A program made the translations under genes and the position numbers. The notes beneath the pieces were generated by a model. It was not told the DNA's origin. It saw only the letters and a list, made by a program, of their open reading frames with translations, and did no database searches. This document shows, piece after piece, positions 1-7,341 of a stretch of 64,000 nucleotides of DNA; position 1 is the first letter of the stretch, and each line of letters begins with the position of its first letter. Source of the stretch: DASTPP01 sp035762175 (GTDB lineage: Bacteria > Myxococcota_A > Polyangia > Polyangiales > Polyangiaceae); assembly GCA_035762175.1 (NCBI GenBank), contig DASTPP010000333.1, positions 1 through 64,000 on the forward strand, read 5' to 3'.

Positions 1-389
1 CCCCGCACCGCACGCCCCACGGCCGCGCCCCGAGCAGCCGCGCCCCTCGCGGACCGCCCCACCGCACGCCCCGCGGCGCCGCCCCGCGCCGCCGCACGCC
101 CCCTGGCGCCGCCCTCAGCGGCCGCACGTCTCGCGGCACCGCCCGGCCGCACCGCATGCCGCCCCGGGCCGCCGCACGCCCCCCGGCCCGCCCCGGCCGC
201 TACCCTGACGCCCGGCGCGTGGTGCCCGCCGCCCCCGCCGGCCCGGGCGTCGCCCCCAAGGCCCCACGCCGGCCGGGGCGTCGCACGCCGCCCGACCCGC
301 CGCCTCCAGACGACGACGCCCCCCCGAGTTGCGTCGACCGTGCTAGAAGGCCCGCAGCGCCCCGGCCGCAGGGGGCCCGCCGAACGACC
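1..389. other. GC-rich intergenic region with imperfect repeats
   Basis: No convincing gene is seen here. The first 200 bases consist of imperfect repeats built around CCGCACGCC followed by a CGCGGCGCC-like stretch, spaced about 25-30 bp apart (for example near 61, 92, 122 and 171). The rest leads into the start of the exported protein at 390. A frame upstream of 390 is open to 156, but its translation is only Pro/Arg/Ala low complexity ahead of a good signal peptide, so it is not taken as coding. No obvious sigma-70 promoter is visible. Confidence 0.4.
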
Positions 390-2351
390 ATGCGTCGACC
401 GTGCTCTCTTGCCCTCGCGGCCCTCGCGGCCCTCGCGGTGCGCCCGGCCCGGGGCGCCGATTGCTCGCCGAGCGACGGCCTGTCGACCTGCGTCGACGCC
501 GACAACTTCTGGCCGCATGCGGGCTCGGCCGACTTCGCCTCCATCGGGTCGACCTCGCTCACGGCCCCTTCGCAGGCGAGCTTCGGCCTGCTCGCGTCGC
601 TGCAGAGCCGCCCCCTCGTGCTGAGCCTGCCCTCGCCCGACCCGGCCGGCACCGAGGCGGTCGCGATCGACAACCAGCTCAACGCGCACTTCCTCTGGGC
701 CGTCGGCCTCACCCGGCGCGTCGAGCTGAGCGCCGTCGCGCCCGTCACCCTCTTCCAAGACGGCACCGGCCCCGGGGTGCTCCAATCGCAGGCGCCGGCG
801 CCGCTCGTGCGCACGACCTTCCGCGATCTGCGGCTCGGGCTCGCCGCCTCGCTCGTGAGCCGCCGCCCGGCCCTCGGCGCGCGCGGCCTCGGCCTGGTCG
901 CCCGCGCGCAGGTGACGCTGCCGACGGGCAACGAGGCGATCTACGCCGGCAGCGCCGGGCCCGCCTTCGCCCCGACGCTGACGGCCGACTACCGGCTCGG
1001 CCGCTTCCTCTTCGGCGCCGAGGTCGGGGCGCGGCTGCGCAAGGCGTCCACGATCGGCGGGGCCCGCGTCGGCTCGCAGGGCTTCGCCGCCCTCGGCGTC
1101 GGCTTCGACGTGCTGCCGCGCGAGCTGCTCTCGGTCCACGCCGAGGCGTTCGCCCTGCCCTCCTTCGAGCGCCAGTACGAGCCCGTGCGCGACCCCGGCG
1201 CGCCCGCGACGCGCCTCGTCGGCGGCGGCCCCGCGCTCGCGCCCGCCGAGTGGCTCGCCACCGTGCGCACGGCCCCCGCGCTCGGCGGCGACTTCGTCGC
1301 GCACGCCGGCGGCGGCACCGCCCTGCCCCTCGCCCCCGACAGCGTCACCCAGCCCCGTTTCCGCTTCGTGCTCGGCCTGCGCTACGCCCCCGTCGGGCGC
1401 GACTCCGACGCCGACGGCATCGCCGACCGCGACGACCGCTGCCCCGAACGCCCCGAAGACCGCGACGGCTTCGAAGACCAAGACGGCTGCCCCGACCCCG
1501 ACAACGACCGCGACGGCATCGAGGACGCGCGCGACCGCTGCCGCGACAAGGCCGAAGACCGCGACAACGTCCGCGACGACGACGGCTGCCCCGACGACGA
1601 CGACGACCAAGACGGCGTCCCCGACGTCGACGACCTCTGCCGCGACAAGGCCGAAGACAAAGACGGCTTCGAAGACCAAGACGGCTGCCCCGACCCCGAC
1701 AACGACCGCGACGGCCTCGACGACAAGGCCGACCGGTGCCCCGGCGGCGCCGAAGACAAAGACGGCTTCCGCGACGACGACGGCTGCCCCGACCCCGACA
1801 ACGACAACGACGGCCTCGACGACCAGGCCGACCGGTGCCCGAACGCGCCCGAAGACAAAGACGGCGTGCGCGACGACGACGGCTGCCCCGACCCCGACGA
1901 CGACCAAGACGGCGTGGCCGACGCCGCCGACAAGTGCCCGAACGCGCCCGAGACCATCAACGGCGTCGCCGACGACGACGGCTGCCCCGAGCCCGGCGCC
2001 CCCTCGCTCGTCGCCTTGAACGGCGACCGGGTCGAGGTCCGGGCGCCCCTGCGCTTCGGTGCGGGGCAGGCCGCGGTCGGCCCCGGCCTCGGGCGCGAGC
2101 TGCGCATGGCGGCGCAGGCCTTGCGCGCGGTCGAGGGGCTCGAGCGCGTCGTGGTCGAGACCTACCCCGACCGTCCCGGCAACGATCCGCAACAAGAGGT
2201 GCTCGCCCTGCGCCGCGCCGGCGCCGTGCGCGACGCCCTCGCCGCCGCCGGCGTGCCCGAAGCCCTGATCGCGCCCGCCCCCGGCGCCATGCCAGCGCCG
2301 AGGCCCGCGAACGCGCCCCACGTCACCATCCGCTTCGCCCGACGACGCTGA
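390..2351 (+). CDS. exported thrombospondin type-3 repeat / OmpA-like outer membrane protein
   Basis: This 653-residue protein is most likely an outer-membrane, calcium-binding envelope protein. The ATG at 390 gives a clear signal peptide (MRRPCSLALAALAAL...ARGA, cleavage near residue 23). Residues about 30-335 look like a beta-barrel region (alternating, rich in Gly and aromatic residues, many FRFVLGLRY-type strands). Residues about 337-538 hold some six thrombospondin type-3-like repeats with DxDxDGxxDxxDxC cores, each with paired cysteines. The last 110 residues resemble an OmpA peptidoglycan-binding domain (RRAGAVRDALAAAGV helix), but the usual GHTD-type motif is degenerate (VETYPDRPGND), so binding is uncertain. 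The next gene begins 5 nt after the stop, suggesting co-expression. The family assignment is good; the exact role is unknown. Confidence 0.8.
   Translation: MRRPCSLALAALAALAVRPARGADCSPSDGLSTCVDADNFWPHAGSADFASIGSTSLTAPSQASFGLLASLQSRPLVLSLPSPDPAGTEAVAIDNQLNAHFLWAVGLTRRVELSAVAPVTLFQDGTGPGVLQSQAPAPLVRTTFRDLRLGLAASLVSRRPALGARGLGLVARAQVTLPTGNEAIYAGSAGPAFAPTLTADYRLGRFLFGAEVGARLRKASTIGGARVGSQGFAALGVGFDVLPRELLSVHAEAFALPSFERQYEPVRDPGAPATRLVGGGPALAPAEWLATVRTAPALGGDFVAHAGGGTALPLAPDSVTQPRFRFVLGLRYAPVGRDSDADGIADRDDRCPERPEDRDGFEDQDGCPDPDNDRDGIEDARDRCRDKAEDRDNVRDDDGCPDDDDDQDGVPDVDDLCRDKAEDKDGFEDQDGCPDPDNDRDGLDDKADRCPGGAEDKDGFRDDDGCPDPDNDNDGLDDQADRCPNAPEDKDGVRDDDGCPDPDDDQDGVADAADKCPNAPETINGVADDDGCPEPGAPSLVALNGDRVEVRAPLRFGAGQAAVGPGLGRELRMAAQALRAVEGLERVVVETYPDRPGNDPQQEVLALRRAGAVRDALAAAGVPEALIAPAPGAMPAPRPANAPHVTIRFARRR
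1399..1998 (+). repeat. thrombospondin type-3 coding repeats
   Basis: The DNA is a run of imperfect repeats with the core GACGGCTGCCCCGACCCCGA and GAAGACAAAGACGGC. They encode Asp-rich calcium-binding loops with Cys-Pro pairs. The nucleotide similarity between units is high enough for slippage or recombination to change copy number. Confidence 0.75.
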
Positions 2352-2356
2352 CCCCC

Positions 2357-3238
2357 ATGCCCCCCCAAGCCCGCTCGCTCACCCTCGCCCCCGGCAGCGA
2401 TCTGCCCTCGGCCATCACCGAGGGCGCCGCCGCGCTCGGCCCCGACGCCTGGGTCCAGGCCGTCGGCCACGTCGAGGCCGTCGAGCTGCGAATCGCCTCC
2501 GAGGGCGCCGACCCCGTGCGCTCGCTGCGCGGGCGCTTCACCCTCGTCTCGCTCGCCGGCCCCGCCCGCGGCCCCCTCTCGGCCACGCTCGCCCGCGCGA
2601 CCGACGCGGGCCTCGAGCTGCTCGGCGGCCAGCTCGTGCGGGCCCGCTCCGCCGGCGTGACCGCCCTCGTGACCCCCGCCCTCGCCCTCGAAGAGGCCGG
2701 CCCCCCGCCCGATCACGTCACCCGCCCCGCCGCCCCGCGCCCCGCCGCGACGGCCCCCGCGGCCTCGCCCCAAGCCGCCTCGCCCCCCGCGAGCCCGACG
2801 GCCCCCCCGCCCGCTCCGAGCCCCCAGGCCCCCGCGCCTCCCCGCGCCCCCGCGCCCCCCGCGGCCTCGCCCCCGGCGGCCTCGCCCCCGACGGCCCCCG
2901 CGGCCTCGCCCCCGGCGGCCCCGGCGCCGGTCGCGGCCGGCACGCCCGCGGCCGCCGCGCCGTCGACCTCGTGGAGCCAAGTCGCGCAGGCGAGCGAGCG
3001 CGACGACGCGGACGACGAGGACGAAGACGAGGGCGCCAGCACCGAGCCCGAGCCGGGCGATCGCGTCGACCACTTCTCGTTCGGCCTCTGCGAGGTGCTC
3101 ACCTCCGACGGCGACCGGCTGCGCATCCGCGATCTGCGCGGCCCCGGCCGAGTTCGCGAGATCGCCCTCGCCATGCTCAACATCGGCCCCCCCACGATCA
3201 AAGACGGCAAGCGGCTCTTCCGGCTCATGCGCAAGTGA
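2357..3238 (+). CDS. DUF296/PPC-domain protein with proline-rich linker
   Basis: This is a 293-residue protein. Residues about 8-100 match the PPC/DUF296 fold seen in plant AT-hook proteins and in bacterial homologues. They read LAPGSDLPSAITEGA, then an AVGHVEAVELR strand and a LLGGQLVRARSAG segment near the end, which corresponds to the family's GGHL region. The usual His-rich metal site is not evident. Residues about 112-205 are an Ala/Pro-rich linker, followed by an acidic stretch (DDADDEDEDEG). A C-terminal domain of about 60 residues follows (DRVDHFSFGLCEVL ... PPTIKDGKRLFRLMRK) that I do not recognise. The start ATG lies 5 nt after the preceding stop. It is probably cytoplasmic, and DNA binding is possible but not shown. 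Confidence 0.7.
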   Translation: MPPQARSLTLAPGSDLPSAITEGAAALGPDAWVQAVGHVEAVELRIASEGADPVRSLRGRFTLVSLAGPARGPLSATLARATDAGLELLGGQLVRARSAGVTALVTPALALEEAGPPPDHVTRPAAPRPAATAPAASPQAASPPASPTAPPPAPSPQAPAPPRAPAPPAASPPAASPPTAPAASPPAAPAPVAAGTPAAAAPSTSWSQVAQASERDDADDEDEDEGASTEPEPGDRVDHFSFGLCEVLTSDGDRLRIRDLRGPGRVREIALAMLNIGPPTIKDGKRLFRLMRK

Positions 3239-3283
3239 GCGCCGGGCCCGCCGCCCGCGGGCGGGCGAGGGCGCCCCGGCTCA
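3236..3283. terminator. hairpin between convergent genes enclosing both stop codons
   Basis: TGA at 3236-3238 can pair with TCA at 3281-3283 (the stop of the minus-strand gene). The stem continues as GCCGGG (3241-3246) with CCCGGC (3275-3280), and the interior contains the palindrome CGCCCGCGGGCG (3252-3263). No U-tract is present. It is a candidate bidirectional terminator. Confidence 0.5.
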
Positions 3284-4303
3284 CGAGAAGGTGAGCGTGC
3301 GCAGGCCCGTCTCGTCGCGCTCGCCGACCGCGTCGGCCTCGACGTACGCGCGAATGGCCTCGAGCTCGCCGTAGCGCCCGAGCGCGATCATCAGCTTGGC
3401 GAGCGCCGCCTCGACCGTCATCTCGCCGCCCGAGATGGCCCCCGCAGCGCGCGCGGCGGCGTTGCCCTCGTAGCGGCTCAGCTCGACGGCGCCCCGGGGG
3501 CACTGCGACACGACCACGACGGGCACGCCCCGCTCGTGCGCCTCGTCGATGACGGGGATGAGCGAGCCCTCGCGCGTCGGCACGTTGCCCGTGCCGTAGC
3601 CCTCGAGCAAGAGCCCCCGCACCCCGGCCGCGAGCGCGCGCCGCAGGGCCCCCGGGTCGAGCCCGGGGAAGACGCGCACGGCGAGCACCCGCGGGTCGAG
3701 CCGGTCGTCGAAGGGCGCGAGCGGCGCGGGCGCGCGCACGTGCGTGCCCATCGCCTCGCCGAGCCCGAGGTCGACGAGGCAGGGGCACGCGGGCGAGGCG
3801 AACGCGTCGAACGACCAGGCGTCGCGCTTGACGACGCGCACCCCGCGCCAGAGCTTGCCCGCGAAGGCGACCCCCACCTCGGGCGCGGGCAGGGTGGCGA
3901 GGTAGCAGGCGTCGACGAGGTTCCGTCGGGCGTCGGTGCGCGCCTCGCCGAGCGGCCGTTGCGCCCCGGTGAACACCACCGGCTTCGGCAGCGGCCCGAG
4001 CAGGAGGGCGACCGCGCTCGCCGTGTACGCCATCGTGTCGGTGCCGTGCAGCACCACGACGCCGTCGACCGCGGGGTCGCTCAGCGCCGCGTGCACCGCC
4101 CGCGCGAGCACCCGCCAGTGCGAGGGCTGCATGTCGCCCGAGTCGAGGTGGAACACCGTCTCGAGCGCGATGTCGGCGATGCGCGTGAGCACGGGCATCT
4201 CGGCGAGCAGGTCGGCCGCGCTCGCGTCGGGCGCCAGCACCCCGCCCGGCCCCCGGCGCATGGTGATGGTGCCCCCCGCGTTGAGCAGCACGATGCGCCT
4301 CAC
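3281..4303 (-). CDS. ansA: L-asparaginase (type I/II family)
   Basis: The protein is predicted to hydrolyse L-asparagine to aspartate and ammonia. At 340 residues it has the normal family length. The N-terminal strand RIVLLNAGGTITM carries the first catalytic threonine (Thr12 in the GGTI motif). The second motif is VVLHGTDTMAYTAS (residues 84-95) with the Thr-Asp pair, and VVFTGAQRP follows. The family motif usually reads TGGTI; here the first Thr is Ala (NAGGTI), a position that is not the nucleophile. There is no signal peptide, so a cytoplasmic enzyme is expected. It is the last gene of a minus-strand run, 55 nt after the OPX gene, and may be co-transcribed with it. The gene symbol is by family only. 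Confidence 0.88.
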   Translation of the reverse strand: MRRIVLLNAGGTITMRRGPGGVLAPDASAADLLAEMPVLTRIADIALETVFHLDSGDMQPSHWRVLARAVHAALSDPAVDGVVVLHGTDTMAYTASAVALLLGPLPKPVVFTGAQRPLGEARTDARRNLVDACYLATLPAPEVGVAFAGKLWRGVRVVKRDAWSFDAFASPACPCLVDLGLGEAMGTHVRAPAPLAPFDDRLDPRVLAVRVFPGLDPGALRRALAAGVRGLLLEGYGTGNVPTREGSLIPVIDEAHERGVPVVVVSQCPRGAVELSRYEGNAAARAAGAISGGEMTVEAALAKLMIALGRYGELEAIRAYVEADAVGERDETGLRTLTFS

Positions 4304-4358
4304 CGCCCGCCCCCCGGCCGCGCCCCGCGGGCCCCGGCGCTCGCGCCCCCGGCCCGCA

Positions 4359-5000
4359 TCAGAACGAGCGCTCGTCGACGTAGATGCTGTCGCCGGCCTG
4401 CAGCGGCACGTCGGGGCTGCGCCCCTCGGAGATGGCGTCGACCGAGAACGACACGGTCTTCGTGGTGCCGTCGCGCAGCTTGCGCGTGACGAGCACGTTG
4501 TTGCGGTTGGCCGACTGGGTGAAGCCGCCCGCCTTGCTGATGAGCTGGTTGAGCGAGAGCCCCGGCGAGTACGGCATGTCGCCGGGCTTGTTGACCTGGC
4601 CCCCGACCAGCACGCGCTTCGAGCCGAACTCTTTGACGTTGACGACGACGCTCGGCTCGCGAAGGTACTGCTGCTTGACGAGCTCGCCGGCGACGAGCGT
4701 CGAGACCTCTTGCGGCTCGAGCCCGTCGACCTTCTGCCGGCCGATCCACGGCAGGTCGACCGTGCCGTCGGGCGCGACGGTGAACTCTTTCGGCAGCTTC
4801 TCTTCGCCGACGATGACCATCTCGAAGCGGTCGCCGGGCCCGAGCGTGTACGACGCCTGCGCCGGCGGCAGCACCCCGCCGCGGCGGGGCGCCGAGCCGA
4901 CCAGGCCGCAGCCCGAGGCCGCCGCGCACGCCAAGAGCAGCGCGGCGAGCGCGGGGGCGGGCCTGCGCCGCGGGCGGCGTGGCGGGCGGCGCGCGGACAC
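4359..5000 (-). CDS. polysaccharide export (OPX, Wza-family) lipoprotein, short class
   Basis: This 213-residue outer-membrane polysaccharide export protein has a signal peptide ending in the lipobox AASG-C (Cys about 31). A PES domain follows (YTLGPGDRFEMVIVGEEKL ... DGTVDLPWIG, residues about 50-125), and then one SLBB domain (RVLVGGQVNKPGDMPY ... DSIYVDERSF). It lacks the extra SLBB domains and the C-terminal amphipathic helix that lets E. coli Wza form its own outer-membrane pore. Such short OPX proteins are known to work with a separate barrel, and the gene immediately upstream encodes one. I chose the GTG at 5000, two bases after the upstream stop. An alternative frame start at 5048 would overlap that gene and add an Arg/Pro stretch. 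Myxococcus xanthus EpsY is the closest known concept. Confidence 0.85.
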   Translation of the reverse strand: MSARRPPRRPRRRPAPALAALLLACAAASGCGLVGSAPRRGGVLPPAQASYTLGPGDRFEMVIVGEEKLPKEFTVAPDGTVDLPWIGRQKVDGLEPQEVSTLVAGELVKQQYLREPSVVVNVKEFGSKRVLVGGQVNKPGDMPYSPGLSLNQLISKAGGFTQSANRNNVLVTRKLRDGTTKTVSFSVDAISEGRSPDVPLQAGDSIYVDERSF

Positions 5001-5002
5001 GG

Positions 5003-6439
5003 CTAGAGCAGGTACCGGGCGCCGAGCACGACCTGCACCCGGTCCCACCAGAACTCGTCGAAGCGCGTGCCCGGCGGCTCGGGGGGCGTCGCCGCCGTGT
5101 TGCTGACGTCGATGCGCTTGTTGTTGCTGTCGAAGCGCAGGAACGAGCCCGTCAGGTTGATGCCGACGTTGGGCACCGGGCGGTACTCGGCGAACGCCGT
5201 CAGGTCGAAGCTCGTCGCCACGAAGGCCGTCGTCGGCGGGCGCGCGTCGAGGTGGTACGAATCGGGGAACGAGTTGCGCGCCACGCCGCCCGTGAGCGAC
5301 CCGAGCACCACGCCGTTGAAGAAGTACTGCAGCGACACGTAGCCGCGGTCGCGCTGGTAGAAGTTCGAGACGTACGACTGGGCGAAGTCGCGCGTGTAGC
5401 CCACCGCGATCGTGCTCGGAAAGAGCCCCGGCCGCGGCGGCCGGCCGTCGTCGACCCCCGCCTCGCGCGGCGGGTTCGCCAGGTAAAAGCGCGCCTCGGC
5501 CTGGCCGATGAAGGTGTCGAAGTCTTGCCCGGGGTCGCCCGGGGCCTTCGTCTGGTAGAAGGTCGAGCCCCAGCCGCCGATGAGCGTGAAGCCGAAGTAG
5601 TTGGTGACCAGGCCGTTGAGGCCGATGCGCGCGCGCACGATGTCGCCGTCGGGCCGCTCGGTCTGCTCGCGGTAGCGGTAGAGCCCCACGGTCGAGTCGA
5701 ACACGAGCGCCGTGCGCGGCCGGAAGCGCCAGTTGCCCCGGCTGTAGAACTGGTGAAACGTGTTCGACAGGACGTTATACGGCTCGTCTTCGAACCAGGT
5801 GTACGCGAAGTCGTAGCCGACGACGTTCCACTCGAAGAGGCCGCCGCCCGGCCGCCAGATGACCGAGCCGCCCGCCCGCGGCGTCGTGCGGTTGAACGTG
5901 ATGCTCGGGTCGCCCAAGTTCGAGGGCTGAATGGTGCGCACGATGTCGCCGTGCACCTCGCCCCCGAGCTTGCCGTAGGGCGCGATCGCGAAGCGCAGCC
6001 CCGCCAAGAGGCCCAGGTTGCGGTGGCGGGGCAGGTCTTCGTCGCCCGAGCTCAGCTTGAAGAACTCGTTGTACGAGACCGCGACGTTGCCGCTCAGGTT
6101 GTAGGTCGGCTTGCGCGGCTGCACCGCGTTGCCGCCCGCGCCCTCGGCCGCCGGCAGCTGGTTGTTGAACTGAATGTGCGGCGTGATCGTCAGCCGCATC
6201 ACGTCGACCCGGGGCTCGTTCGCCGTGCCCGAGCGCAACAAGATGTTCGAGTCGTAGCCGAGCTCGGCCGCGATGCCCGGGTGCAGCACGAAGTCGCCCA
6301 CCGGCACGCCCGAGCCGTCGGTGTAGCGCCGGTCACGGAGCCAGGGCTGCTCTTGCGCCTCGGCCTTCGTCGTAACCCCGAAAAGCACCCCGAGGGCCGA
6401 AAAGCCGGCCCAAAGCAGCGTAGCCCGTCGTCGGTTCAT
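5003..6439 (-). CDS. outer-membrane beta-barrel, probable exopolysaccharide export porin
   Basis: The protein has 478 residues. The ATG at 6439 gives MNRRRATLLWAGFSALGVL...AEA and a plausible signal peptide. Upstream in-frame codons back to 6460 start with TTG and are less likely. The mature part is rich in alternating polar/aromatic strands (for example FGFTLIGGWGSTFYQ, GVNLTGSFLRF) and ends in a C-terminal aromatic/hydrophobic strand (VVLGARYLL), all typical of an outer-membrane barrel. Its stop is 2 nt from the start of the OPX gene. By analogy with the EpsX/EpsY pair of M. xanthus, this barrel would provide the outer-membrane channel that the short OPX protein lacks. The fold call is good; the substrate is inferred from context only. 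Confidence 0.75.
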   Translation of the reverse strand: MNRRRATLLWAGFSALGVLFGVTTKAEAQEQPWLRDRRYTDGSGVPVGDFVLHPGIAAELGYDSNILLRSGTANEPRVDVMRLTITPHIQFNNQLPAAEGAGGNAVQPRKPTYNLSGNVAVSYNEFFKLSSGDEDLPRHRNLGLLAGLRFAIAPYGKLGGEVHGDIVRTIQPSNLGDPSITFNRTTPRAGGSVIWRPGGGLFEWNVVGYDFAYTWFEDEPYNVLSNTFHQFYSRGNWRFRPRTALVFDSTVGLYRYREQTERPDGDIVRARIGLNGLVTNYFGFTLIGGWGSTFYQTKAPGDPGQDFDTFIGQAEARFYLANPPREAGVDDGRPPRPGLFPSTIAVGYTRDFAQSYVSNFYQRDRGYVSLQYFFNGVVLGSLTGGVARNSFPDSYHLDARPPTTAFVATSFDLTAFAEYRPVPNVGINLTGSFLRFDSNNKRIDVSNTAATPPEPPGTRFDEFWWDRVQVVLGARYLL

Positions 6440-6529
6440 CGATTCGTTCCCGTGCGTCAAGCGGGCCGAAAGACGGCCCTCGGAGCGCCGAGTCGGGCTG
6501 ACCCCGACGCCCCCCTGCCCGTCGCCCCG

Positions 6530-7192
6530 TCAGAGAGAGCAGCTAGCGCAGCTCGGCGGCGGCACGATGATAGGGTTGAAGGGTTCTCCCGGGAGCGGGC
6601 CGCCGTCGGGACCCCGCGAGGGCTCAGGATCAGGGATCGTCGGATCGACCGAATAGTTGACGCGCGTGTCGCCCAAAAACCCCGCCTCGTTGCCGATGCA
6701 CTGGTTGGCCTCGACCGAGATGCGCTCGGAGCGCTGCCGGTACACCCCGAGGATGGTGAACTCGTGCGCCGAGAGCTCGGTGTCGCGGCGGTTGGCCGCC
6801 GACTCGAGCGCCGCCCGGCGCTCTTTGGCCGAACGGAGCGTGACGTCGAGCTGCGACAACTTGTCGTTCAGGCAGAGGGTCTTGACCACGTCGCGCTCGG
6901 CGCGCGCCTGCTCAAGCATCTTGCGCACCATCGCCGCCGACGACTCGATGCGGTTGACCGTCTGGTCGCCCTGCTTGCGCATGTCTTCGGGCGACAGGCC
7001 CACCGGGCGCTGCAGCCCCAGCGACGTGTCGCGCCCCCCCGCCCCCGGCGTCGCCCCGGCGCCCGGCGCCGGTGTCGCGGCAGCAGGTGCAGTCGGCGCC
7101 CCCTGCCCAGACTGTGCGAGCGCCACCCCGTACAGGGCCAGGCCCACCGTCAAGACAGTCGTCGGGATCGCCAGTCGGGCGCGAAGACGCAT
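6530..7192 (-). CDS. exported coiled-coil protein of unknown function
   Basis: This 220-residue protein has a signal peptide (MRLRARLAIPTTVLTVGLALYGVALA). An Ala/Pro/Gly linker follows, then a charged helical segment (about 65-165) that looks like a coiled coil with two Cys (TLCLNDKL and ANQCIGNE). The Pro-rich tail ends in SCASCSL with a CxxC pair. The start is strongly supported: AGGAGG lies 9 nt upstream and a near-consensus promoter sits at 7224-7252. It is the first gene of the unit that continues into the barrel and OPX genes, so a periplasmic role in polysaccharide export is likely but not shown. I do not recognise a named family. Confidence 0.75.
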   Translation of the reverse strand: MRLRARLAIPTTVLTVGLALYGVALAQSGQGAPTAPAAATPAPGAGATPGAGGRDTSLGLQRPVGLSPEDMRKQGDQTVNRIESSAAMVRKMLEQARAERDVVKTLCLNDKLSQLDVTLRSAKERRAALESAANRRDTELSAHEFTILGVYRQRSERISVEANQCIGNEAGFLGDTRVNYSVDPTIPDPEPSRGPDGGPLPGEPFNPIIVPPPSCASCSL

Positions 7193-7223
7193 TCGAAAGA
7201 CCCTCCTACAAGGGGCGGCCGAG

Positions 7224-7252
7224 ACTCTAGTAACCGAGCCTCAGCCTGTCAA
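7224..7252 (-). promoter_or_regulatory. near-consensus sigma-70 promoter for the export operon
   Basis: On the minus strand TTGACA (7252-7247) is separated by exactly 17 nt from TAGAGT (7229-7224). Transcription would start near 7217, about 25 nt ahead of the ATG at 7192. This is the best promoter seen in the window and marks the boundary between the gltG-like gene and the export genes. Confidence 0.75.
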
Positions 7253-7309
7253 AGCCCGCCCCACCCCGATCAGGGCTGGGACGAAGCACTCGGCTTCGAT
7301 GCGCCCCCC

Positions 7310-7336
7310 CTCGCTCGCGTTCATCGGCCGAGCGAG
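7310..7336 (-). terminator. hairpin downstream of the gltG-like gene
   Basis: CTCGCTCG (7310-7317) and CGAGCGAG (7329-7336) form a perfect 8-bp stem with an 11-nt loop, just after the TAA at 7344-7342 in the minus direction. There is no T-tract, so an intrinsic terminator is only a suggestion. Confidence 0.45.
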
Positions 7337-7341
7337 CGAAC

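Noticed and set aside
156..389. N-terminal extension of the first gene
   Set aside because: Pro/Arg/Ala low complexity ahead of an ATG at 390 that begins a clear signal peptide.
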